From Marinobacter sp. Arc7-DN-1 (lineage in GTDB: Bacteria; Pseudomonadota; Gammaproteobacteria; Pseudomonadales; Oleiphilaceae), in assembly GCF_003441595.1 (NCBI RefSeq), contig NZ_CP031848.1:2170001-2234000 (forward strand): 64,000 nt of DNA, written 5' to 3'. How positions within the stretch are numbered: position 1 is the stretch's first letter; each line of letters begins with the position of its first letter. A model generated the notes under the pieces. It was not told where the DNA came from, did not search any database, and was given only the letters and a program-made list of their open reading frames with translations. This document shows, in pieces, positions 16,441 to 25,800 of the stretch. The position numbers and the translations under genes are program-made.

Positions 16441-17883
16441 TCAGATTCCCGGCCCGCAATCAGTGCAACCTTCCTCCGGTGCCGGGCCGATACTGAGATT
16501 GCGGTTCAGGTCTTTCAGCGCGGTTCTCAGCCCCTCCTCGATCACCGGGTGATAAAACGGCATCTCCAGCATTTCGCTTACCGTCAGCCGCCGTTGGGCT
16601 GACCAGGCCAGCAGATGGGCAATATGTTCTGCCGCCGGGCCGAACATCTCCGCGCCCATGAACAAACCACTGCCGTGCTCACCGTATACCCTGAGTAGCC
16701 CGCGATTCTTGCCGATAACGCGGCTCCGGCCCTGGTCTTCAAAAGACACCTCACCAACGGCAAAGCGGCCGTGACAGCGTTCATCCACCTGATTGATGGT
16801 CAACCCCACGGTGGCGATCTGTGGATCGGTGAAGACCACGGCCAGCGGCGTCCGCCGCAGGCCGGCACGCACGTCCGGATATGTGCCTGCGTTGTCGCCT
16901 GCGATTCGGCCCTCATCAGCCGCCTCATGCAGTAAGGGCAGGCTGTTGTTGGCGTCCCCGGCGATGAATATATGGCTCTGGCCACAGCGCAGGGTATGGG
17001 GGTCAAACAGCGGCATCCCCTTCTCGTCCAGCTCAATGTCGGCATTCTGTATATCCAGCCCATCAATATTGGGCCGGCGTCCGGTCGCCGCCAGCAGGTA
17101 ATCGAAAATCTCGGTTTTTTCGCCGCCATTGCCATCGGCAAGGGTAATGGCAACACCGTCATCAACCCGCTCCACTTTTTTCACGTCCGCGGCCGGATCC
17201 AGCGGAAACTCCTCGTTAAAGGTTTTCAGAGCATAGTCCCGGATTCGGTCATCCTGGATCGGACCGACAGCACCACCCACCCCGAACATCCGCACCCGGA
17301 CTCCAAGCCTGCTCAGGGCCTGTCCCAGCTCCAGCCCGATTACCCCGGGGCCGAATACCGCTACCGAGTCCGGAAGGTCGTGCCACTCGAAGATATCGTC
17401 ATTCACTACCAGCCGGTCCTTGGCGTCTTTCAGAAAACCCGGAACATTGGGCCGGGAGCCGGTGGCGATAATAATCCGCCGGGCGTGAACCTCTGTATCG
17501 TTACCAACCACGAGGCTGTTCGGCCCAGCGAAACGGGCATGGCCCATGAGGCGGTGCTCTTCGGGGAATTTCTCAACAGAGCGAATCACCGAACCCACGA
17601 ACCGGTCCCGCTCCGCCCGCACCCGCTCCATCACCCGCCGGCCATCAACCTTGACGTCTCCGGAGGAGACGCCGAACAACTCGCCAAGCTGTATCTGACG
17701 GGCATTGTCCGCGGCGGCAACCAGAAGCTTGCTGGGCATGCAGCCGACTCTGGCACAGGTGGTTCCATACCGGTCGGCCTCAATCAGAACCACCTTGTCG
17801 GTGACTTTACGCACACGCTGATACGCCACCATACCGGCGGTTCCAACGCCAATAATGGCAACGTCTGCTTCTCGTTTGTTCAT
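16441..17883 (-). CDS. dihydrolipoyl-dehydrogenase-like disulfide oxidoreductase
   Basis: 480 residues, class I pyridine nucleotide-disulfide oxidoreductase. FAD motif VAIIGVGTAGMVAY, redox disulfide CARVGC (residues about 43-48), NAD motif VAVFGPGVIGLELGQAL, FAD contact HIFIAGDAN, and the C-terminal dimer domain with FYHPVIEEGLR, which holds the active-site His-Glu of the partner subunit. No 2-oxoacid dehydrogenase genes are nearby, so it is unlikely to be the dedicated E3. It carries a C-terminal tail with another Cys pair (CTDC), which is unusual. Strong AGGAG before the ATG. Confidence 0.8.
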   Translation of the reverse strand: MNKREADVAIIGVGTAGMVAYQRVRKVTDKVVLIEADRYGTTCARVGCMPSKLLVAAADNARQIQLGELFGVSSGDVKVDGRRVMERVRAERDRFVGSVIRSVEKFPEEHRLMGHARFAGPNSLVVGNDTEVHARRIIIATGSRPNVPGFLKDAKDRLVVNDDIFEWHDLPDSVAVFGPGVIGLELGQALSRLGVRVRMFGVGGAVGPIQDDRIRDYALKTFNEEFPLDPAADVKKVERVDDGVAITLADGNGGEKTEIFDYLLAATGRRPNIDGLDIQNADIELDEKGMPLFDPHTLRCGQSHIFIAGDANNSLPLLHEAADEGRIAGDNAGTYPDVRAGLRRTPLAVVFTDPQIATVGLTINQVDERCHGRFAVGEVSFEDQGRSRVIGKNRGLLRVYGEHGSGLFMGAEMFGPAAEHIAHLLAWSAQRRLTVSEMLEMPFYHPVIEEGLRTALKDLNRNLSIGPAPEEGCTDCGPGI

Positions 17884-18056
17884 AAAAACAGTCTCCTGAG
17901 GGGCATTCCCGGAGCCCGGGAACCGGGAAAGGTTCGGTCGGATGTGACCTCAGTATAGAAGCCGTGGCAAGTTTCACCTGCCCCGTGAAAAAAACGCGGA
18001 ATCAGCCTATGCTGTCAGACTTTTCAAACGACGGCGAACGCTCCGGGGGTGCAAAC

Positions 18057-18728
18057 ATGCAGAATTACTGGCCGGAATTTCTGACGGTCGCGCTGGTTCA
18101 CTTGCTGGCTGTCGCCAGCCCGGGGCCGGACTTTGCCGTGACCCTCCGCCAGGCACTTTGTCAGAGCCGGAGGAATGCCCTCCTGACCGCCATCGGTATT
18201 GGCGCCGGGATTCTGGTGCATGTCGGCTACTCGCTGCTGGGCATTGGCCTGCTGATCCAGCAATCCATCGTCCTGTTCAGTATTCTCAAGGTGCTGGGCG
18301 CGCTGTATCTCACCTGGATTGCCATTCAGTGTCTGCGGGCCCGGGCCGGCGGCGTCCATGTGGAGAAGGGGCCAACGACCCATCAATCGGGTCTGGCCGC
18401 CCTGCGCCTGGGGTTTCTGACCAATGTCCTCAACCCCAAGGCAACGCTGTTCTTTGTCTCTCTGTTTTCCGTTGTGATCAGTCCCGGCACACCCATCGCC
18501 CTGCAAGCCGGATATGGCCTTTATATGGCACTGGCGACCGGGCTCTGGTTCGCTATGGTAGCCGTTTTCTTCACCCTGCCGCAGGTACGCAGGAGCTTCA
18601 ATCGCTTTGGCCACTGGCTGGACCGGTTAATGGGTGGCGTACTGCTTGTGCTGGCCGGCCAGTTGCTGTTGTCTACAGTGAGCGGATCAGAGCCTCCGTC
18701 TGGGCCCATCCCAGGCACGGATCGGTAA
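18057..18728 (+). CDS. LysE family amino-acid exporter
   Basis: 223 residues with about six membrane segments. LysE/RhtB landmarks are VASPGPDFAVTLRQAL near the N-terminus and LRLGFLTNVLNPKATLFFVSLF in the middle. It exports amino acids or related compounds through the inner membrane. The start at 18057 gives the usual short N-terminus and follows a GGGGG stretch. The 3' end overlaps the convergent DAHP synthase gene by 56 bases. Confidence 0.85.
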   Translation: MQNYWPEFLTVALVHLLAVASPGPDFAVTLRQALCQSRRNALLTAIGIGAGILVHVGYSLLGIGLLIQQSIVLFSILKVLGALYLTWIAIQCLRARAGGVHVEKGPTTHQSGLAALRLGFLTNVLNPKATLFFVSLFSVVISPGTPIALQAGYGLYMALATGLWFAMVAVFFTLPQVRRSFNRFGHWLDRLMGGVLLVLAGQLLLSTVSGSEPPSGPIPGTDR

Positions 18729-19725
18729 TCGAGCAGCCGTAACGCAGATCCTCGCCATCGTCCTGGCGGCCCGGTTCCAGGAAACTCTCCAGCATCAGGC
18801 CGCGAATATGGCGGTTGCCGGCCCGGCGCCGGGCCATCACCTCCCGGGCAATATCCAGCTGGCGCTCAGCCTGTTTGCAGGCATTGTCATGACTGCAATC
18901 CACCATCACTGCGGTGGACAGCCCTGCTTCTGCCAGCGTACGGACTGCCCGGTCAATGCTGTCGGCATCGTAGTTGGTAATGCCCCGTCCACCCCGCAGC
19001 ACCAGGTGCGTGTCGGGATTGCCCCGGGTGGTGATCATTACTGGCACTCCGGTTGCGGACACTCCCAGGTGGTGGTGTGGATGGCTGGCCGACCTCATGG
19101 CGTTTGTTGCAACCACAATACCGCCATCGGTGCCGTTCTTGAAGCCAGTCGGCATTGGCAGACCGCTGACCATTTCCCGATGCACCTGGGACTCGGTGGT
19201 ACGAGCCCCAATGGCGGTCCAGCTCACCAGATCGCCCAGGTAATCCATGGCGAACGGGCTCAACGCTTCGGTCGCAAGAGGTAACCCCATGGCAGACAGA
19301 TTCAGCAGCAGTCGACGGGAACGTCGCAGCCCCTCATTCAGATCTCCCGATCCGGTGCGCCCGGGGTCGTACAGCAGCCCCTTCCAGCCAACTGTAGTCC
19401 GGGGTTTCTCCAGGTACGCCCGCATGACAATCAGGAACCGGTCGCTGACGGCATCAGCCAGTGCCTTCAGCTTCTCTCCGTATTCCAGGGCGGCTACCTC
19501 ATCATGGATGGAACAGGGACCCATCACGATCAGGGTTCTGGCGTCGTCACCCCGCAGAATCCGCCGGATAGCCCGCCTCTGTTCACTTACCTGCCGAACG
19601 ACCAAGTCACTCGCCGGCATCTCCCGTTTCAGCTCCGCCGGCGTCGGCAGAATGACTTCCTGCCGGTGCAGGGCCAAAGACTCCGCTGTCTGGTCTGTCA
19701 GTTCTGTGTTCAAGGGCATGTTCAT
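18673..19725 (-). CDS. 3-deoxy-7-phosphoheptulonate synthase, class I
   Basis: 350 residues. Condenses phosphoenolpyruvate and erythrose 4-phosphate, the first step of the shikimate pathway. Motifs are LIVMGPCSIHD, EKPRTTVGWKGLLYDP, IGARTTESQVHREMVSG, GFKNGTDGG and VMVDCSHDNA (metal and PEP ligands), in the AroF/AroG/AroH family. The N-terminal extension that senses feedback amino acids is present, but I cannot tell which amino acid. The start at 19725 follows GGGAA. An upstream aromatic leader peptide and terminator suggest expression rises when Phe, Tyr or Trp run short. It feeds the same pathway as the trpEGDC genes at 52982-57103. Confidence 0.93.
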   Translation of the reverse strand: MNMPLNTELTDQTAESLALHRQEVILPTPAELKREMPASDLVVRQVSEQRRAIRRILRGDDARTLIVMGPCSIHDEVAALEYGEKLKALADAVSDRFLIVMRAYLEKPRTTVGWKGLLYDPGRTGSGDLNEGLRRSRRLLLNLSAMGLPLATEALSPFAMDYLGDLVSWTAIGARTTESQVHREMVSGLPMPTGFKNGTDGGIVVATNAMRSASHPHHHLGVSATGVPVMITTRGNPDTHLVLRGGRGITNYDADSIDRAVRTLAEAGLSTAVMVDCSHDNACKQAERQLDIAREVMARRRAGNRHIRGLMLESFLEPGRQDDGEDLRYGCSITDPCLGWAQTEALIRSL

Positions 19726-19756
19726 GTCAGTGTTCCCGTTTCCCTGCGTCAGAATC

Positions 19757-19792
19757 AAAAAGCCCCGGCTGGGCTACCAGTCGGGGCTTTTT
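19757..19792 (-). terminator. attenuator terminator in the DAHP synthase leader
   Basis: On the minus strand AAAAAGCCCCG-ACTGG, loop TAGC, then CCAG-CCGGGGCTTTTT: a stem with one mismatch and a five-T run, 31 bases before the coding start. An upstream segment at 19819-19826 (AGCCCGGC on this strand) is complementary to the 3' arm at 19761-19769 and could form the competing antiterminator. Confidence 0.88.
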
Positions 19793-19856
19793 GAGTCCGG
19801 TGGCAGCCTGGGTTTTCTGCCGGGCTGCCTTCCTCGTTATTCGTTCGGTGAAGATG

Positions 19857-19916
19857 CTATGGGCGGCCCCGGCTCTGGCTAAAATAAAAGCCATAACCAA
19901 ACCACCAGAAAAACAC
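19857..19916 (-). CDS. aromatic leader peptide (19 aa)
   Basis: From GTG at 19916 the frame reads MFFWWFGYGFYFSQSRGRP and a TAG stop. Five Phe, two Trp and two Tyr lie within the first twelve residues. This is the hallmark of an attenuation leader: stalling of the ribosome at aromatic codons when charged tRNA is scarce would let the antiterminator form. The stop lies 64 bases before the terminator hairpin. An in-frame GTG at 19922 would add two residues. No strong ribosome site is seen, only a weak AGG upstream. Confidence 0.8.
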   Translation of the reverse strand: MFFWWFGYGFYFSQSRGRP

Positions 19917-20000
19917 GGCCACGACTGCCGCCGGCCTGGCGCCGAAAGCTTGCAGAACATTCAATTGACAGATCGCGTGTGTCGTCTTCATGCTTTTCAA

Positions 20001-20028
20001 TATATACCCCCGGTTTTCAACTTGGCAA
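20001..20028 (-). promoter_or_regulatory. promoter for leader peptide and DAHP synthase
   Basis: On the minus strand TTGCCA, 16 bases, TATATA. It is placed about 85 bases before the leader peptide start. An alternative -10 two bases further, TATATT, would give an 18-base spacer. Confidence 0.55.
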
Positions 20029-20077
20029 CCCGTGTGCCGGAATTTTTCAGTTCCGGCAGTAAGGTTGGGAGCGAGCA

Positions 20078-20866
20078 ATGACCGCACATTCTGGGCGATA
20101 CCCGCTATATCTCTTGCTGGCCGCACTCCTCGGCCTGTGTTCAAGCCACGCCATGGCCCAGGCGGAGACCCGGGACTACCAGCTCAACAACCGGTCCGCG
20201 GAGGATGTGGCGGCACAGGTTCGCCAGCTTTACCAGGGTTCTTCCGTGGCTGTCACCGCCCGGGGGGCACAACTGGTGGTTCGCGGCGAGCCAGAGTTGC
20301 TGGATGAAATTGGCAGGCTGGTTGACACCCTGGACGTGGCGCCGGTTCAGCTCCGGATTACCGTTCGCTCCAGAACCGACACCGGGGGCAAGCGGTCGGG
20401 AGCCGGCCTTTCCGCGCCCGGGGGCCGGGTGGAACTTTCGGCACAGCGGCGTGTGACCAGCACCGGCAGCACCCGGGAGAGAACGCTGGTTATGCAGGAT
20501 GGCCAGTCCGCCCACATCACCTCGGGCCAGATCCGGACAATTCCGGTCGCCGTTCGGGGTGGCCGAAATCCGGCCGCCTTCCTTGAGCAGGTCGAAACCC
20601 GAAGCGGGTTTCTGGTCAGCCCGCAGGTAATTTCCAATCAGGCGGTTGAGCTGAGCATTGTTTCGTTCGAGGAGGATCCGGCGAGTCTGGACGGTTATGA
20701 AACCGAAGCCGTAGTCACCATTCGACGGGTCGAGCCGGGGCAGTGGGTGTCACTGGGCAGCACTGCAACCAGCTCGGCCCGGGAGCGCAGCGGAATTACC
20801 TATCAGGTTAACAGCAGCCGCTCCGACAACCGGAGCTTTGAAGTCAGAGTCGATCTTCTGCCCTGA
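20078..20866 (+). CDS. secretin N-domain (NolW-like) exported protein
   Basis: 262 residues with a signal peptide ending near SHAMA, so periplasmic. Residues about 32-95 match the short N1-type domain of type II/III secretins: YQLNNRSAEDVAAQVRQLY, then GAQLVVRGEPELLDEIGRLV. The rest is beta-rich, but there is no secretin pore domain, so it cannot form an outer-membrane channel alone. No secretion-system genes are near. It could be an accessory protein that binds a secretin or peptidoglycan (inference). Confidence 0.75.
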   Translation: MTAHSGRYPLYLLLAALLGLCSSHAMAQAETRDYQLNNRSAEDVAAQVRQLYQGSSVAVTARGAQLVVRGEPELLDEIGRLVDTLDVAPVQLRITVRSRTDTGGKRSGAGLSAPGGRVELSAQRRVTSTGSTRERTLVMQDGQSAHITSGQIRTIPVAVRGGRNPAAFLEQVETRSGFLVSPQVISNQAVELSIVSFEEDPASLDGYETEAVVTIRRVEPGQWVSLGSTATSSARERSGITYQVNSSRSDNRSFEVRVDLLP

Positions 20867-20868
20867 CC

Positions 20869-21375
20869 TCAGGCCTTGCGTTTGCTGAGCAAAACCTGCT
20901 TGGCTTCGTTGAGTTTGGCGGCCAGGTAATCGTTACCGCCCCGGTCCGGGTGAAGCTTTTGCATCAGCCGGCGATGAGCCATCACGATGTCCTCTTCAGA
21001 ACAGCCGGCTTTCACTCCGAGGACGTCACAGGCTTCGCGCACCGACATCTGGCCACTCAGATCGCTGCCCGGGTCCGACTGCCGGTTTGTCTGCCCAGTG
21101 CCCCCACCCTGCTGCTTGTCCGCAAACATCCGGTTTATGGCAGGGGCGTATTTCAGTAACGCAGGCAGCTTGCGCAACAGCGGAATAACGGCAGCCACTG
21201 CGGCGGTCAGCACATGGATACGTCCCGTCAGAACCATAAAAACCAGAAGGGCGCCACCAGCCACCAGGACAACTTTCCAGGTAGCGGCCTTTTTCTTCTC
21301 GGCGGACAACGCGCCCCACTGTTTCAGAATCACAAACATGGCGGCTGCCAACGCGATTCCCAGAATCCACTGCAT
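20869..21375 (-). CDS. membrane-anchored J-domain protein
   Basis: 168 residues. Two N-terminal hydrophobic segments (about residues 3-18 and 34-66), a polar Gln/Gly-rich linker, and a C-terminal J domain with the HPD tripeptide ([21 protein letters not shown]) from about residue 110. The layout resembles the mitochondrial TIM14/Pam18 group, in which a membrane-bound J domain stimulates Hsp70 at a translocation site. The bacterial role is unknown, but it should recruit DnaK to the inner membrane. Convergent with the secretin-like gene, with only two bases between stops. Confidence 0.8.
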   Translation of the reverse strand: MQWILGIALAAAMFVILKQWGALSAEKKKAATWKVVLVAGGALLVFMVLTGRIHVLTAAVAAVIPLLRKLPALLKYAPAINRMFADKQQGGGTGQTNRQSDPGSDLSGQMSVREACDVLGVKAGCSEEDIVMAHRRLMQKLHPDRGGNDYLAAKLNEAKQVLLSKRKA

Positions 21376-21710
21376 GGTTGATCCTTACCTTGAGTACGGT
21401 CGTAATTCTGTCACTGTCTCCTGTCACTTTACCAGCGCCTCTGCGCTGAAAACCGGCAGGCACCGAGACTGCTATGACTTCCGTCAAAACCGGCAAACCC
21501 GGAATCTAGCTAGAAATACTTACAACCCGGTGACAATGGCGACCTGAATTTTGTAGGATGCTATGCTTTGTCAAACATGAATGATTCACGTATTCAATCA
21601 GTCCGTCGTCGGGCAATGGATCGGCAAGGGAACGCAAATCGCCAGCCTCCCTGTATATTCACCGATATTTGAATCGCAACGACCGGACTCAGATTTCCAG
21701 GACCTGAACT
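21376..21710. other. intergenic region before the RND operon
   Basis: 335 bases between the J-domain gene and the RND adaptor gene, which are divergent. Around 21529-21562 there is a possible promoter to the right (GTGACA, 18 bases, TAGGAT). Near 21583-21600 there is a short inverted repeat (GAAT...ATTC). No credible coding frame is seen and no linked repressor gene. Confidence 0.35.
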
Positions 21711-22808
21711 ATGCGCACTGCTTCCCGCTTTCTGATCGTCATCATTTTCCTCGGCGTGGTGTTCGGAGGTATCTTCGGCTACAAGTTCTACCAGTTTGGC
21801 CAGATGCAGGAGCAGATGTCCCAGCCCCAGCCGCCCGCCCAGATCTCCGCAACCAAGGCACAGACCGAAAGCTGGACACCCGCCATCAAGGCGGTGGGCA
21901 GCATTGAGGCGGTTAACGGCATTGAGGTTGCCAACGAGGTGCCCGGTGTTGTTGAGACCATCAATTTCGAGTCCGGTGACGTGGTTAAACAGGGCGACAT
22001 ATTGATCCGCATCGATGCCGCCATCGATGAGGCGGCCCTGCGCACACGCCGCGCCGAGGCACAACTGGCGGAGCAGGAGTTCAAGCGGGTTTCCGACCTG
22101 CTTCCCAGGCGCGCCGTTTCCCAGTCCCAGTACGATGAATCCAAGGCCAACTTCGATGCCGCCCGGGCCCGGGTTAACGAAGCCGAGGCCCAGCTCAGCA
22201 AGAAAATCATCCGCGCTCCGTTCGATGGCACCCTCGGCATCCGGATGGTCGACCAGGGCGAATACATTGCCACCGGCACCCCTATTGTCGAGATCAACAT
22301 GCTTGATCCGATCTATGTGGATTACACCCTGTCTGAGAAAAACCTGCCAAACGCGAAGCCGGGTTATGCGGTGGTCGCCAAAGTGGCGGCGGTGCCCGAA
22401 CAGGATTTCGAGGGCGCGGTCAGCGCCATCAACACGTCGGTCAACCCGGAGACCCGGACCGTTCGCGTTCGCGCCACCCTGGATAATCCCGAGAGCCTGC
22501 TGCGCCCGGGCATGTTTGCAACGGTCCTGACCCGACAACCGGGAGACAATGACGTGGTAACCGTGCCGCGGACCGCAATCTCCTATAACACCTACGGCGA
22601 CTTCGTGTTTGTTGTTGAGGAAAACGACGAGGGTAATCTGGTCGTCAGCCGACGCACCGTCACCACCGGTGAGACCCGGAACACCCGCGTCGCCGTGCTT
22701 TCCGGCCTGGAAGCGGGTGAGACCATTGTCGCCAAGGGACTGCTGCGGCTGCGCGCCGGGCAAAAGGTCGCCATTCAGGACGAAGAGCCGCAGGAGGCAC
22801 CTGAGTAA
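21711..22808 (+). CDS. RND efflux periplasmic adaptor subunit
   Basis: 365 residues, a membrane-fusion protein of the AcrA/MexC class. One N-terminal membrane anchor (residues about 5-25), a biotinyl-lipoyl-like domain (EVANEVPGVVETINFESGDVV), an alpha-helical hairpin rich in Arg/Ala/Glu, the second lipoyl half with IIRAPFDGTLGIRMVDQGEYI, and beta-barrel and membrane-proximal domains. It links the inner-membrane pump to an outer-membrane channel. The stop shares one base with the start of the pump gene. No outer-membrane factor gene is nearby, so a channel encoded elsewhere (TolC type) must serve. Confidence 0.92.
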   Translation: MRTASRFLIVIIFLGVVFGGIFGYKFYQFGQMQEQMSQPQPPAQISATKAQTESWTPAIKAVGSIEAVNGIEVANEVPGVVETINFESGDVVKQGDILIRIDAAIDEAALRTRRAEAQLAEQEFKRVSDLLPRRAVSQSQYDESKANFDAARARVNEAEAQLSKKIIRAPFDGTLGIRMVDQGEYIATGTPIVEINMLDPIYVDYTLSEKNLPNAKPGYAVVAKVAAVPEQDFEGAVSAINTSVNPETRTVRVRATLDNPESLLRPGMFATVLTRQPGDNDVVTVPRTAISYNTYGDFVFVVEENDEGNLVVSRRTVTTGETRNTRVAVLSGLEAGETIVAKGLLRLRAGQKVAIQDEEPQEAPE

Positions 22809-25800
22809 TGCGCTTCACTGACATTTTTATCCACCGCCCGGTACTGGCGACGGTGGTCAGCCTGCTGATTCTGCTCCTTGGCGCAAGGGCCGCCATGGAA
22901 ATGGAGATCCGGCAGTATCCGGAACTCGAGAGCACCACTGTGACGGTGACAACCGCCTATCCGGGTGCCAGCTCAGATCTGATCAAGGGCTTTATCACCA
23001 CCCCCCTGCAACAGGCGATAGCGGAAGCCAGTGGTATCGACTACCTGACCTCCACCAGTTCCCAGGGCATCTCCACCATCGAAGCCAAGATGGTGCTGAA
23101 CTATGACGCCAATGCGGCCCTGGCGGAGATTCAGGCCAAAGTGGCCAGCCAGCGCAATGTGCTGCCTGCCGAAGCCGAGGACCCGGTGATCACCTCTACC
23201 ACCGGCGATTCCACGGCGCTGATGTACATTGCCTTCTACAGTACCGAGCTGGCAGTGCCCCAGATCACCGATTACCTGACCCGGGTTGTCCAGCCCCGGC
23301 TTCAGGCGCTCTCCGGTGTCGGTAAAGCCGAGCTGCTGGGCCGGAAATTCGCCCTTCGGGTCTGGCTGGACCCCGAACGCCTGGCCGCCGTGGATATGAC
23401 ACCCCCGGAAGTGGTGGCGAGGCTGCGTGCCAACAACTATCAGGCCGCCGTAGGCAACACCAAGGGCACCTACACCGAAATCAGCATGACCAGCGACACC
23501 GATGTGGCGGACCCGGACCAGTTCCGGAATCTGGTCATCAAACAGGCCGATGGCACCCAGATCCGCCTGCAGGATATTGCCCGTGTCGAGCTGGGCTCGG
23601 AAACCTATGATCAGTTGGCCCTGTACAAAGGGCAGCCAGCCACCTACGTGGCCATTGAACTGGCCCCCGGCGCCAACCCGCTGACCGTCGCAGGCCTGGT
23701 AAAGGGCGAACTGCCGGATATTGAGAGCCAGTTACCCTCCGGCCTGAACGTGCGACTGGCCTATGACGCCTCGGACTTCATTGAGGACTCCATCAATGAG
23801 GTGATCCAGACGCTGCTGGAGGCCATGATCATCGTTCTGGTGGTGGTATTCCTGTGTCTCGGCTCGGTACGCGCATCCATCGTGCCTTCCGTCGCCGTGC
23901 CACTGTCATTGATCGGTGGCGCCTTCATCATGCTGATGTTCGGTTTCTCGCTGAACCTGCTCACCCTGCTGTCCCTGGTGCTGGCCATCGGCCTGGTGGT
24001 GGATGACGCCATCATCATGGTTGAGAACGTGCACCGCCACATCGAGCAGGGCGAATCCCGCTTTGAGGCGGCAATCAATGGCGCGCGGGAGATGGCGGTG
24101 CCGATCATTGCCATGACCACAACGCTGGTGGCGGTTTATGCCCCCATTGGCTTTATGGGTGGCCTGGTCGGTTCACTGTTCACGGAGTTTGCCTTCACCC
24201 TGGCCGGCACCGTTGTCATTTCAGGCATTGTCGCCCTGACACTCTCGCCCATGCTGTCAGGGAAGGTGCTGAAGCCTCACGGTAACTCCGGGAAATTCGA
24301 GAGCCTGGTCGAGCGCAGCTTCAACGGCCTGGCGGCGGGTTACAAGTCTGCCCTGAGTTCACTGATGCAGACCAGGTCGGTGGTGGTGTTCTTTGCAATC
24401 GTGGTACTTGTGTCCATCTACTTCATGGTAACGATGAGCCAGAACGAACTGGCACCCACCGAGGATCAGGGCATTCTGTTCTATCAGGGCCTCGGGCCCC
24501 AGACCTCAACCCTCGACTACCTGCTGGAGCATGGTGATGAAATTCAGGAACGCATGTCTGCCGTTCCGGGGTACAACGAAGACTTCATGATCATCGGCAT
24601 CACCGGTCCCAACGCGGTATTCGGTGGCTTCAAGATGGCGCCCTGGAGCGAACGGGACATCAGCCAGTTCGAAGCCCAGCCGCTGCTGGACGCTGAGCTG
24701 AAAAAGGTAACCGGTCTGCAGACCGCCGTATTCCCGCGGCCGTCCCTGCCTGGCTCCGGTGGCGGGTTGCCCTTCCAGTTCGTGATCACCACGGGCAGCA
24801 GTTACGAGCAACTGGACCAGGTGGCCGACGAGATGCTGGGTAAGGCCATGGCCAGTGGCAACTTTATGTTCCTGCAGAAGTCCATCAACTTCGACCGCCC
24901 GATTACCCGCATCAATGTGGACCGGGACCGGGTTGCGGATCTGGGTCTGTCGATGCAGGACGTTGGCCAGAGCCTGTCGAGCATGCTGGGAGGCGGTTAC
25001 ATCAACCGGTTCAGTATGGAAGGACGGTCCTATCAGGTTATTCCGCAGGTTGACCAGCAGTTCCGTCTGGACGCCCAGGCGCTCAATGAGTACTACATCC
25101 GTGCCGATAACGGTGCACTGGTACCACTGGGGAGTGTCGTGAGCTTCAGCCAGCAGGTTGAGCCGTCAAACCGGACCCAGTTCAATCAGCAGAACTCGCT
25201 GACCCTCCAGGGTGTGGTCATGCCCGGCGTTGCCGCCGGTAGCGCCATGGATTTCATGGAACGTACGGCGGAAGAGGTTTTCCCCCAGGGCTTCACGTAT
25301 GACTACACCGGTCAGAGCCGCCAGCTTGCCACTCAGGGCAGCGCCCTGATGGTGACCTTCTTCCTGTCGCTGCTGGTGATCTACCTGGTTCTGGCGGCCC
25401 AGTTCGAGAGCTGGCGCGATCCGTTCATCATTCTGGTCTCGGTACCCATGTCGGTGGCCGGCGCCATGGCGTTTATCGTGCTCGGCTTCGCCACCATGAA
25501 CATCTACACCCAGGTCGGGCTGATCACGCTGATCGGCGTGGTGTCCAAGAACGGCATCCTGATTGTCGAGTTTGCCAATCAGCTGCAAAAGGAACGTGGG
25601 CTGAACAAGTTTGATGCCGTGGTGGAAGCCGCCGCGATCCGTCTGCGGCCGATCATTATGACGTCCCTGGCGCTGATCTTTGCCATGGTGCCCCTGTTGA
25701 TTGCGATCGGCCCGGGCGCGGAAAGCCGCTTTGCCATTGGCCTGACCATCAGTGCCGGCCTGGGTATCGGCACGCTGTTTACCATCTTCGTACTGCCCGC

